A stretch of 64,000 nucleotides of DNA from Xanthostigma xanthostigma (lineage: Eukaryota; Arthropoda; Insecta; Raphidioptera; Raphidiidae): assembly GCA_963575645.1 (NCBI GenBank), contig OY754472.1, positions 28,087,401 through 28,151,400 on the forward strand, read 5' to 3'. The position numbers and the translations under genes are program-made. The notes below the pieces were generated by a model. It did not search any database. It had not been told where the DNA came from and worked only from the letters and a program-made list of their open reading frames with translations. Below, piece after piece: positions 37,143 through 48,079 of the stretch (within the stretch, counting starts at the first letter, position 1; each line of letters begins with the position of its first letter).

Positions 37143-38675
37143 TATACATATAGGAGAATCAAAGAATAAATGCTTTTAGTGAAAAATATATTATGTTGAA
37201 AAGATTCTAAAAAATGATCCAGTGTTAATATAAACATTAAGATTAATAAAAGTATAAAATACTGCAATCGGCCATGTTGACAGAAACACCGAATGACGTC
37301 TCGCCTTCTTAAATCAAAGAGAATATAAACACTTGAAGTAAATAATCACCATGTCGATTAAATTTTTATTGCGATCATTTATTTCTGCGTCATTTAATTA
37401 GTTCATTTGTGATTTATTCATTTTTTTGTGATATTTTATAACACTTATGTCTTATAGGTTATTTTTGAGGTTAGCTAACTTGAAATTAAAGAAAGCCATA
37501 CTATTTTTGTACCTACTTTTAAGAAAATACTTAATATAAAGCATATCATTTAGAAAATTTATATACCTTTCTACGAAATACCTCTGCACGATAACTCTAT
37601 ACCCATAAATGCAACATCTAATGTCAGCTGTCACTAAGGCGTGACGTCACAAGCGTTTTCGCGATTACCTACTTCAAAATAGAAAGATAAAATGCAATAA
37701 CTTTCGTTAAAAGAAAGAGATTGTAAATTATAGACGCTCAACAGCTGAGGTCATCAGCGTCTATGATTTTCGTTAAAATTTAATTTATTGCTGAATTAAG
37801 TAATGTTTTTTTTGGAAATAGATGTGTACCTTACACTATAGAACTGGATTTCAAAATCTGTCATTATGCCTATTGTTGATAGGCTGCTGCGTACTTTAAA
37901 TTTCTAGATCTAGATATTCCTCGAAAAACAGGCTATCGAGTGGTAAAAACCGCTGACACGGAACACTAATTGACAATTGTGATAAATTCTTCAATATTTG
38001 TTGGTATTTTTGGTTGCAGTACGTAGGTATATCAGCTAATACATATTAAGTAAATTCACATCAAACGAGAAAAACTAATTGTTGCTCGTGATAAAAAAGT
38101 CAGGAAATAAATAAACAAATTTCTCTTCCATATTGTATATTATAATTTTATAACGTTGTACGTATATTTTATTATTATAAAATGCAATTTGAAAATATTA
38201 AAAGTGAAATCGCTTGAAAATCATTTGAGAAAAGAAATGCTACGTGCATTTTTTTAATTACTTCTCGTAGTATTTAGATTTGATTAGTATACTGGTTAAA
38301 TATTTAAAATTTTAAGTCGATTTTATAATTTCGAAATAAAAATTCCTGTGGAACTGATATACTACGATATGAACATTTTTAGACAATTTAAAAATAAGAC
38401 TCAAATAACCTATTGTCGACACGTTTACTTGGAATTATGTCAAAGTCCGATTCATTAACATTACAATAGTTTTGAGTATGTATATTTAGTACACAAACAA
38501 TAATTATGTGTAAACATAGAAATTATTAACATTCTTGTACAGTTACAACTCGATTAGTTCCGTTGCACTATATCGAAATAATAATAATTGTCGCTCTTAA
38601 AAGATGTGACATACATATCTGCAGACGTTTAATAAAAGTTCTTAAAATTCAAATCTTTGATTAACGTCTGAATAG
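37143..38675. other. Non-coding interval
   Basis: No gene recognised. 37725-37770 holds the 'gtaaattatagacgctca' repeat. 38540-38600 (ACAGTTACAACTCGATTAG) resembles a lone pogo-like terminus. Confidence 0.35.
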
Positions 38676-38863
38676 AACTCTTCAAGTAAATAAAATTGTC
38701 GACCAATTTTTCTCAGACCAAACGATATATTGACAAAAATGATAAAATTACAAATCAATATAACGTCATCTTGTGTTATATTGATTTGTAATTTTATCAT
38801 TTTTGTCAATATATCGTTTGGTCTGAGAAAAATTGGTCGACAATTTTATTTACTTGAAAAGTT
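38676..38863. repeat. Near-perfect 89-bp-arm palindrome with 10-nt loop
   Basis: Arms 38676-38764 and 38775-38863 are complementary with at most a slip or two; the loop is GTCATCTTGT. A diverged, non-palindromic half copy lies at 23305-23390. Probably a foldback MITE or a recent inverted duplication. Confidence 0.85.
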
Positions 38864-39560
38864 CTTAAAGTTTTAGGGGGAGGGGGTCCACGATTTTTTT
38901 TCTCTTATGCAGCTGGGGTATAAGAAAGTTCGCTGTTGCATAATTGCCTATCTTTAATAAGGTAATCTATAATTCCGGGCGAAGCCAGATCGGGCCACAG
39001 TACACTATAATAGTCTATCCGGTGTAAATGAATGTTCCATAAAACGTCTAGTAGGCGGATGTCTACGAGTTGATTCTTTTTTCCTGGCGTTATGTTATAT
39101 GTCACTATGGAAATATGTTGTCATTATCAAGTATTCACAGAAATTGTTCGAAGTTGTCCCCGTTTTGCTGGACACAAAATTGCGTTCGTCGTAGCCATGC
39201 TTGTAGTATGGATAAGGGCCTTTCGCGAATTATTTGGGATACATTTCCGATGATTGTGCTTATCATGTTTTCGCGTGTGTTAACCTGGATTTTGAATTAA
39301 TTAAATAAAATTTAATTAAATTTTGAACGACTGTTTCTTTCTTATTTTTGAGTTTTGATAAAAAAGTTACTGAAAATATTTGTTCGTCTATTTGATTTGT
39401 ACACGCTGTTAAAAAAGAAGAGTCAACTTAAAAATCATTCTGTATTCATATTAATATAAACACGATTACATTCGCATAGCGTGGACAAATTCTCAATACC
39501 TATACGAAGACCATTTATAATAATAATTAATGTTGTTTTATTATTTAAGCTGGTTACACG
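38864..39560. other. Non-coding interval
   Basis: No gene recognised. 38970-39060 is a Helitron-like fragment ('ccgggcgaagccagatcggg'). Confidence 0.3.
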
Positions 39561-40030
39561 GATATGAAGGAATGTCTACGCGCGATTGCATTGTAATTGG
39601 ATATGTTCGACTCTGTCGGCGGTAGATTAAAGTAGGACATTGCCGGACGTCGCGCCGCACCGCTTCTCTTATACAACGCGTAATACTGATAAAAAGTGTC
39701 GCGACGCGTGGTGTGCTGCGACGTGGCGTCGGCGAGTTGGTCGGATATAGTGAATCGATGGCGATGGCGCTCGAACTCGACGTAGACTTTCCGTCTTTAG
39801 AGGGTAGTGAGGCGGGGCGGGGGTATAGAGAGCCGCTCTAGGGGTAACGATTCAGTTCAGACGCGTCGGGGATGAGCGAGACGATGTCTTGACCTACTGC
39901 CACAGACTGTTGTCTAAAGGGTTTAGAAGTGTTGTAAACCGCAGCCCCGATTCGGGACCGAATGTCGGAGCGCAATGAGCTCAATACGTGACAGTTGGGT
40001 GATGCCTTTCTTATGATACATTTAAGGGAG
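39561..40030 (+). promoter_or_regulatory. CpG-rich block: candidate promoter or first exon
   Basis: This block is sharply richer in G, C and CpG than the DNA around it. It contains a frame open from about 39631 that includes an ATG at 39758 (MAMALELDVDFPSLEG) followed by a possible donor (GAGG|GTAGTG), plus an initiator-like TTCAGTT at 39851. The opposite-strand frame 39838-40053 is also open. Neither peptide is recognised. It could equally be a GC-rich repeat, but no second copy is in this window. Confidence 0.3.
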
Positions 40031-41394
40031 AGTACAGTGTATAGAGGAGTCAAATTGAGGGGTGTTTTGGAAAATTCATTGTGACTTAAATATAAAACTG
40101 AGCATTTTCATATTAAGAGTTATTATTAAGCTGTACAATTAAGGTACAATTCCTTTTTTGAAAAAAAAAAAAACAATTTGCTCCACTGAGTGGCCCGGTA
40201 ACGACAATTTTGTAACTTATTCGAAAAAGGGGGTCGGACGGCGGGCACTCTAGTTGTTCTCCGACGGCTCTGAAACCAAAAAAAATGAAAAATATTTTTA
40301 CTCAGGGTACTTGCTGCTATCGTGTGAACCGCAGTATGAATATCCCAAATTTTGTTTGTGACTAAAATTTTGGAAAACTGAAAATTGAAAAAATTGAGTT
40401 TTTTTCACCTTTACAACGCCTTAAAACATATTTCCGAGAAAAAATGCCAAATTTCAATGATTTGATATGAAGTGAGGAAAGAATGAGTATTTATTTTGCA
40501 GTTTTAGAAAAATGATTATTGATGTTAAATCACATAAGAAGGTGCATTTAAAAGTCTAAAAAATGTCACTTATAGATCATAGTTAGAACGGAATCATCCG
40601 CGTAAAAGAAGATTTGTAATAATTCATACATTTTATATTAATGTTTGGGACAAAATTTTGCCGCAGTGCTATTTGTTTTCGAAATAATATAATTTTTAAT
40701 GTGAAATGTGTTCTAATGCGGTGATGTGAAGTTGAATGTGCTCCAAAATCACATTTGTGGTAGTGATTGTCCACCCCTGACAAATGCCGCTCTGACGTCG
40801 ATTTTATTGTATACACATTTTAGCATTGATTGCATTAGTAGTTGAGCTCCTTTGTTTTTGACACATTTTTCAGGCCATTTGGTAACCTACATTACAGCTT
40901 ATTTGTGTGTATTATTGATTTGTTAACTTCACAGATTTTTCTGTAGCGTAGTCACCGCGTGCTGTGTGAAATGTTGAAGATTTATTATGCGATTTAACAT
41001 TTAATCTTAAATACAACAATTTTATTATAGGAGCAATTCTCGCACCATCAACAACTACTAAAACAGTTGAATAGTTCTTGATGATGGTAGAAAATCCGAT
41101 AATAAAATTGGAATAGTTAAGAAGTGACTAAATATTTTGTTTTTTTCCTAGGGTTGCGGATTGTCGTAATCGATTCAGCTTGACTTTTACTATAAATTCG
41201 GTTAATATAAAAGGGGCCAAAAATCGTTTAGTGTCTTAAAAAGTTCCAGGTTTTCAAAACGCATGAAAACATGAAAAGAGTTACGATATTTTGAAAAATA
41301 TATAAATATCCCCGATATGGTTAATAATGACGTGTCTTATAGAAAAAAGTATGCCGAATCGATTAGGCCTAAGCGCAAATTCTTATAGCCCAAG
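40031..41394. other. Non-coding interval
   Basis: No gene recognised. 41153-41215 is a direct repeat of 42010-42075 ('ttgcggattgtcgtaatcg'-like), flanking the palindromic element. Confidence 0.4.
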
Positions 41395-41905
41395 GCTCAC
41401 GATCCACTTTTCACGAAGTATTTGATGCACGTAGAAATTTTGACCAATGGTACAGGTACTGCGCATACAAGTAATGTGCCCAAAAATTTATGTCAAAAAA
41501 AGTGTCTGATTGAAAGAAATCATCTAAATATGCTTTGAATAATTGGAACATATTATGTAGGTAACAATGCCAATGAATAGCGATGATCGGATTGTTGTTT
41601 TTATATTAAATCGCGTGCGGTATGCGGGTAATGGCTAGTATTACCTAAATACGATATTTGCTATTCATTGGCATGGTTACCTACATAATATGTTCCAATT
41701 ATTCAAAGCATGTTAAGATGATTTCTTCCAATCAGAAATCTTTTTTGACATACATTTTTGGGCGCATTACTTGTATGCGCAGTAGGTACCTGTAGTATCA
41801 CGGTAAGTCAGGCAAACATATTTTTGCTTGTTCATCTATCCTATCTGTACCATTGGTCAAAAATTCTGCGTGCATCAAACACTTCGTGAAAAGTGGTACG
41901 TGAGC
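41395..41905. mobile_element. Long-armed palindromic MITE
   Basis: The arms start GCTCACGATCCACTTTTCAC (41395) and end with the inverted partner GTGAAAAGTGGTACGTGAGC (41905). They match through 'gaccaatggtacaggtactg', 'gcccaaaaatttatgtc', 'gaaatcatctaaatatgct' and 'gccaatgaatagc'. The right arm has a ~50-bp extra piece near 41797-41850. Confidence 0.7.
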
Positions 41906-42537
41906 TCTCCAGCTATTATCTCAATTGGCTTAGACGCTATGTCGGTTTAAAAAGTATAAAAATTACAGTTTAAGTTGGCTATATCTCTCCGAAACTAAAA
42001 GAGATACAGGGCTGCGGATGGTTGGAATCGATTCAGAATGACTTTTTCTATAAGTATGCATAATATCAAACGAAAAAGAACCAATCATTTAAAAAAAAAT
42101 TCAGTTTTTAATTAAAGAAGGGGATTCCTTCTGAATCGATTCCGACCAGCGACCAGCTGGCTTCGGGAAATACTGGGACTTTTCGCGGTGGGCCGCCGGT
42201 CCAGTCCGATCCGGATTTTTTTCTTCTTAGTGACACGGTCTCGTAGAGGCGTTTGGCAATTTTGCCGGTAATTTTTTAGGTTCCAGACCGACCCTGGTTA
42301 CTAAACGCAGTGTTCTTAATTCTTTGTCTGCGCGTTTTAGCGAAAAAATGTTGTGGGAACTGATAAATTTACTAAGCTTGGCAAGTTTTCAGAGGTCTCA
42401 ATATTGTTCACTTCTTTAATGAAAACTTACCAAGTTTGGTCTGTGAATTTATATATACCTGCACGAACTGGCTTTTTTTGCTTTTTTGTTGTGCAGGTCG
42501 TGCAGGTCTATGCTTGACAAGTACGCGCGGTCTTCAG

Positions 42538-42600
42538 AAGGTTTTCTGACCGTTGCTCTATGTTTAAGCCTTAAACATAGAGCAACAGTCAGAAAATCTT
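42538..42600. repeat. 31-bp-stem hairpin with 1-nt centre
   Basis: AAGGTTTTCTGACCGTTGCT... at 42538-42568 folds back on 42570-42600 with one internal mismatch. Strong cruciform or hairpin potential; function unknown. Confidence 0.75.
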
Positions 42601-43110
42601 TAAGGAATGACGAGAGGGCTTTGTGATTGGGTGGGTGACAAGACGAACGTACACGTGCGATCTATCGTGCGCGAGGAACATTTTTTGACGCAATATGGCT
42701 ATCGATTGCCAGTTTTGTACTACGTAGTAGGTGCTGATATGCATGTTTGTAGGGTATTAATATGTAGTGCAATTCCATGACCTTTCACACTCATTTTTAC
42801 GTAATGCGTTCTTCTTAACGATATATTGTCGTTAACGATATCAAAATCGACTGTCCTTTTTTCGTTTGTATCAAAATATATTTATTGAAGTTGATTTATA
42901 TTTGCCAGAAAGTAGAAAATTATATAAATAATAATGCGTTTAACGTCCGTTTCTCGACTTTATGTCAAAACAGACGCCATTCGCACCATTACTACTTCCC
43001 GTTATTTTCTATACATTTTTAAAATTCCACTTAATTAATAGAAATGAGCGAATGAAGAAATTTTATGACATTAGGATAAGACAGGCAAATTTTGAGCATA
43101 GGAGTTTCAC
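42601..43110. other. Non-coding interval
   Basis: No gene or element recognised. Confidence 0.4.
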
Positions 43111-43333
43111 AGGTAATCGGCCATGGCCTTGAATAAGGAACCGTCTCGATATTTATCTGGAATTATTGAAGGAAACCATGGAAACCTCAACAAGATGGCC
43201 GGTACAGGAATTACCGTTTCTCAGCGAGAGGTAGCAGGAATAAGTCCCAGTCACACCTGCCCTTGCCGGGATTCGAATCTGGTACCTCCCGAATGCGAGT
43301 CTAGTGCTCTTACCACTACGCCACTCCGCTCGG
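43111..43333 (-). mobile_element. tRNA-derived SINE
   Basis: On the - strand the head starts at 43333 with CCGAGCGGAGTGGCGTAGTG. It carries a pol III A box (GTGGCGTAGTGGTAAGAGC) and, ~33 nt later, a B box (AGATTCGAATCCC), as in a tRNA gene. There is no tRNA 3' acceptor half. Instead a body follows with 'ggtttccatggtttcctt' and 'ggccatggccgatt', a SINE body I recall from several insect groups. The open frame on the + strand is an artefact. Confidence 0.75.
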
Positions 43334-44639
43334 TATATTTTTAAAATTAAATTTAAAAAAACGAGATGTTTAAATTGTGCACAGTCTTTTCTAGAAAAGT
43401 TTGAAAGGAAGAATTAAAAAACACAAAGGGATCTAGGTAGCGGATTGTTATTTTCATCTGATTTCAAAAAAGAGGAACAATTGCCAGTAGAACTCGCACA
43501 TTGAGGGAAAAAGGGTCTTGACGGATAGACAGACGGACAGCACAGTGGCCCTATAAGGGTTCTGTTTTTCATTCCAAGCTACGGAATCCTAAAAAAAACA
43601 GGTTTTTGTTAATTTGCAGGACAAATATAATTTTTAGGAGATCTCGATTTTAAACGTTTTATAGTCCCTCCATTCCGAAAAAAACCGGTTTGGAAAGTCT
43701 GTCCTTTCGGTCACTAGCACGTGCAGAGGTCTTCGACGGATTGAATCCAAATTTTAAATAACCTTTTGAGATGGAAGAGCCAAAAGTTACAATTTACAAA
43801 ATTTCCCAGTTTTTAAAGAGCCACTAAACATTTTCGTTTCAGTATTTGCTTATATAGGTATAATATCCGAGGACGACAAATCGCGACGGGGGCGGTGTGG
43901 GTGAGACGCGAGTGGAAATGATTGAGAGATAGACATGGTACTCAACCATGAATCGATTGGACGATTTATACTTATAATAAAATAATTGTTTTTTGCGTAT
44001 GGAACTGGAGAGCCGCAACCTTTACATCAAAAGAGCCGTATGCGGCTCGCGAGCTGCAGGCTACCGACCCCTGCGTTAGGGGATTCCTCGATATATTTTT
44101 TTCTTATTTTTCCATAAATAAATTTACTGATGAACAAAAATATAAATTGTTATTTTTCGAGAACGACTCTAACTTATTTAAGATTGCCTAAAATACCAAC
44201 GGAACTATTTCGAGCTTTGACCAAAACACGTGATTGTTACACATTGACTTATAGTCAATCATAATGGCGCCTGCTCTCTGAGCTTTGACCATTGTTCACA
44301 ATAGGGTAACTAAAATTATTATCAATGATTATAATGTGTTTCTTTCAAAATATTTTTTGAGATAAACCGCAATGTTTTTTTTGTATGAATATTGTTTTGA
44401 AATTATATCATTTATTGATTATATATATAGTTATCAGTATTCATTCTTATCACTTCAACAAAAACTTTTGTCTATTTTAGTTTTATATTATTTCTATAAA
44501 TCACCATAATATCCTGTTTTTAATCAATCGTGTCGGCCGTTTTATTAACCCTTAAATGATCAATGAACTTATGTTTCTTTTATGTAGATACGTATGCAAT
44601 TGTTTTCATTTTGTGCACTTTAGTCCATTTATATTTCTT
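43334..44639. other. Non-coding interval with repeat relics
   Basis: 43500-43595 is a copy of the 'gacagacggacagc...ctataagggttc' repeat. 43999-44074 ends GGCTACCGACCCCTG, a hAT-type right terminus with 'gagccg...cggctc' subterminal motifs. No gene recognised. Confidence 0.4.
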
Positions 44640-44792
44640 TGTTAAACATATCTTTAGCTAAAAATCTATTGATTTTTAGTGTATGCGCCATGGACACTTT
44701 TTCTTAGCGACCTTTAAACTATAAAATAAAACCATTTTCGATCAATTTAACCGAGAACCAAATCGCATAATGTTTGTGCGGGGTCCTTTATT
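44640..44792. repeat. Single arm of the 8555-9416 TIR family
   Basis: Colinear with 9268-9416, ending GTTTGTGCGGGGTCCTTTA. No second arm nearby. Confidence 0.65.
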
Positions 44793-44825
44793 GTTGAGCT
44801 TCTGAGATCTTATAAACTTACGCTG

Positions 44826-45462
44826 TAAAAATAAATATACGAAAATTTTTTTTAAAAACAATTGCTTTTATTAGTTATTAATAAAAATGAACTAAAAACT
44901 TAAAAATAATTTTATTTCGATTAGAAATAAGTCGTCTTATACGTACTTATCACAGTCTCAAGTTTTCAAATAAATAATAATAATAATAAATATTTATTTC
45001 CCAACAGATATCAATCCAATAACAGGGAATTACAAATTTCAGAAAATGAATACATGTTATAAATAAGGAAAGAAAAGAAAAACACGTTTTAAAAATATTA
45101 CCAATAAATCTAAAGCATATAAGTTTATTTATCTTATTAATTTTCTTAAAACCTTTAACTGACCTGGAAAAAGTCTAAAAATGGTTTGTTAGCTTGCAGC
45201 TATTCACTAATTTCACCATCCTACACAATGCTGAATTGTCAAAATGTGTTGAAGCTTGAGGACGTGACAAAAAGCGTGTTACACCGTCTTTTTCTCTCTC
45301 TTGCTATTAAAATGTAACACGCTTTTATTTGAAAACTTGAGACTGTGATAAGTACGTATAAAACGACTTATTTCTAATAGAAATAAAATTATTTTTAACT
45401 TTTTAGTTCATTTTTATTAGCAACTAATAAAAGCTTGTTTTTGTATATTTATTTTTAAGTTG
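44826..45462. mobile_element. Palindromic TIR element carrying a LINE 3' fragment
   Basis: Arms 44826-44980 and 45320-45462 are inverted copies ('cttatacgtacttatcacag', 'aataaaattatttttaa'). A third arm copy is at 56650-56790. Between the arms, a (TAA)n run at 44978-44990 begins sequence resembling the 3' end of a - strand LINE. Confidence 0.65.
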
Positions 45463-45480
45463 TTAGTGTGCTTTATTAAA

Positions 45481-45796
45481 AGTGCGATTTGCAACCGGGC
45501 GAAAGCCGGAACGGTCAGTTAGTTTTATAATATTGTATTGTTATCGGAACTACATACGTATGCCAGATTTCAACTCCATCGGATAACGGGAAGTATTTGT
45601 GAGTGCGATTTGTAACCAGGCGAAAGCCGGACCGGTCAGTTAGTTATTGTAATATTGTATTTTACATCGGAATTATATACGTATGCAAAATTTCAGCTCA
45701 ATCGAATAACGGGAAGTGGGTCAAATTTAACTTACAAGATTTGATTTCAGACAAACAGACACCGGGATAGATGAAACTAAATAAAAGCTTGTAAAA
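45481..45796 (+). mobile_element. RTE-type LINE 3' end with a duplicated 121-bp unit
   Basis: Two tandem units, 45481-45601 and 45602-45722, share 'gtgcgatttg.aacc.ggcgaaagccgga' and 'cggataacgggaagt'. They are followed by 'gggtcaaatttaact' and a tail ACTAAATAAAAGCTTGTAAAA, which I associate with RTE-clade LINEs common in Lepidoptera. No ORF remains. Confidence 0.55.
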
Positions 45797-46083
45797 GACT
45801 CTAATGCGTATACTAGTATATTGGATCCGCGACTACCTGAGTGAACACATTCGACGGTATAAAGAATTCTTGGCGGAAGTATCAATTGTCTGAGTTAATT
45901 AAAGTGAAAGACTGCACTGAACCAGACGTAGGTATGCTATAATAATAATTAATTAATATATAAATCCGCCGTTAACCTTGGGACTGGAGCGTTCCGCCAC
46001 TGACCTTATTTACATATTGACAGTGAGATGTAATGTACAAGAAGCACGCTGCCACGAGGAGTGATGGTGTATTTTTAGAGTTT
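45797..46083. other. Non-coding interval
   Basis: No gene or element recognised. Confidence 0.4.
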
Positions 46084-46290
46084 TTACCATAGATATATAT
46101 ATATTTAATAGATTGCGAATACACTAGCGCCTCCTGTCCCTATTAGAAGCCATTTTGACTGTGGGAAACGCCGTAAAAAGCACGCGAGGTTCAAAAATAT
46201 TAAATATTCTGTAATATGATTTTATTGAGAAAAACAACAAACCTTACAGTAAACAGTGATATTTCGCTTCAAAACCTATTTTTATAATAA
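46084..46290. repeat. Left terminal inverted repeat of a ~4.5-kb composite
   Basis: Starts ACCATAGATATATATATA and contains GAAGCCATTTTGACTGTGGG and GAAACGCCGTAAAAAGC. It is an inverted partner of 50340-50545 over ~200 bp. Everything between (LINE, LTR element, pogo-like end) appears to have been inserted later. Confidence 0.65.
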
Positions 46291-46291
46291 T

Positions 46292-47055
46292 AATAATAAT
46301 AATATATCTTTATTCCATCATTGTAGAATGGGTCAACATTAACAATTTTAAGAGAAAATAATAAAATAAAAAATAATATCAATATGACTGACTAAAATAT
46401 TCGTTCATAGAATAAAAACTATTTATTTTTCTTGCTTGAACTTTTTTATTGGTAGCTCTTTCAGTCTAGGGGGTAATTTGTTATAAATCTTTAAAATTTT
46501 ATTTGTTACGCCGTTATACTCATGAGCTTTTAAGTTTTGTTCGAAAAACGAGTTATTGGTTTTAACAAAAACAGCGCATTCTAATATGTAGTATGTACAG
46601 ATCATAAATAATTGTGAACAGCCCATATTTCCTAAATATTGGTTTACAGGATTGTCTTGTACTAACATTTTCAACAGCTCTGAGACACCTCTTCTGAGTT
46701 TTAAACAAGTCCGCCATCTTCGTTGATGAACCCCAAAATATTAGGCAAAAACAGAAATTTGACTTCACAAAGCCATGATAAATATTAAGAATAGCTGGTG
46801 GTACAATTTTATTGATTGCGCGAATCATATAAATGTACTTATTTATTTTTTTACCTACGTGCTCGATGTGTGTATTCCATTTTAAATCTTTGTTAATGTG
46901 CAGCCCTAATATAGTTTTACATGATCTTTCAGGGCTACACATTCGCCATTTGTGAGAGTCATCCTTGATGGAAAGTCGCCATAGCTGCCGAATCTTATGA
47001 AGTTGGTCTTGTAAATTTGATGATAAACTGTTTTCAGTAAACCATTCTTTAATAG
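46292..47055 (-). pseudogene. CR1/Jockey-type LINE reverse transcriptase, 3' part (interrupted)
   Basis: Read on the - strand, this encodes the C-terminal part of a non-LTR reverse transcriptase: ILGLHINKDLKWNTHIEHVG, IVPPAILNIYHGFVKSN, IFWGSSTKMADLF, LQKR-like TQKRCLRAVENVS, SCKPIFRKYG, YILECAVFVKTNNSFF, then KIYNKLPPRLKEL. At least two frames are needed (46942-46562, then 46674-46423), so it is frameshifted. A (TTA)n-like tail at 46285-46305 marks the 3' end. The upstream part continues at 49617-49732 on the far side of the LTR element. Endonuclease and most of the polymerase are missing (5' truncated). Confidence 0.8.
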
Positions 47056-47591
47056 TGAAACGATTAGCTTTGGACTTTTTCGGATAAGCTCACATAATCG
47101 TCTCGTAATATAATTTAAAATAAATTTTAATAAAATTAATAAACAATTTAAAATATTTATTTTGAATGTTTTATTATAAAATTGTTGTTAACAAGGTATC
47201 TTAGAATGTACACACAGAAAATTTCTGATATGTTAATGTGATTGGAATTGACAAAGTGAAAAATAATCAATTAAACGACACATACAAAAAGAAATTTGGA
47301 TCGGTAGATCACCAAGTACTCCAGATTCTCCCTGATGTGATTTAAAAGAAATATTTCAGCACTTTTTCACAGCTTATTTTTAATACATCCTATTTCAACC
47401 TTTTAAAACCTACTGCCTTTTTTCAGACAAAAAACATGTTTTTTTCTTTATTTCACAGCGTCGTTCAACATGCCAAAACCAAAATTGACACGCGCCGTGA
47501 CAAAACAAATAGACAAGTATAGTAAATACCCAATTCTAATTATTACCTCTAAACTACGTACAATGTAATCTAAAAGTTTTGAATCGTTACA
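47056..47591 (-). repeat. LTR (3' LTR of the SMAP-carrying element)
   Basis: 536 bp with TG...CA ends. It matches 49081-49616 along its length with one difference seen by eye (AAGTATAGT here, AAGTCTAGT there). ATAG at 47052-47055 is the target duplication. In the element's sense (- strand) this is the 3' LTR, preceded by the G7 tract at 47595-47601. Confidence 0.9.
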
Positions 47592-47601
47592 TAGCCCCCC
47601 C
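47592..47601 (-). other. Polypurine tract next to the 3' LTR
   Basis: On the - strand GGGGGGGCTA directly precedes the LTR start TGTAACG; this is the expected site for plus-strand priming. Confidence 0.7.
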
Positions 47602-48079
47602 AGCGGTTCATACGAACAATTTTAGAATAAAGATATGCATGGAGGATGAACCGCTTAAATAAATGAGAATTATATACTACCTGGAATTTTACGAAGATTT
47701 ACCACATTGAATAAAATACTAATCTTCGTTTACACGTACTATATAAAATATTAAAAAAAAAACATAAAAATTTCAAAACAATTAAAAAAAAATTAGTTAA
47801 TCAATCTTTTCAACTGAAAACAATATAAAATGTTCGAAGAATTTTCAACTATAAAAAAAAACAATTGTGTTTATATTTACTGCAAAGTATAAAATAAAGA
47901 TCTGTGCATTTAGATGTTCAAAGACAAAATTTAACTAAATCATATCACAATTTATGCACAGTCATAGCGCGTCATAGTAAAATTTAATTATGAACTATGA
48001 CTGTCCATAATTCCGCTTTAAATTCTTTATGTACCCGATAAGAATGCACATTTACACAAACAATTGACTATCTACTTAG

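Noticed and set aside
43123..43344. 73-codon frame, and alternatively a tRNA gene
   Set aside because: The tRNA-like part has A and B boxes but no acceptor-stem closure and is followed by a SINE body; the frame is antisense to it.
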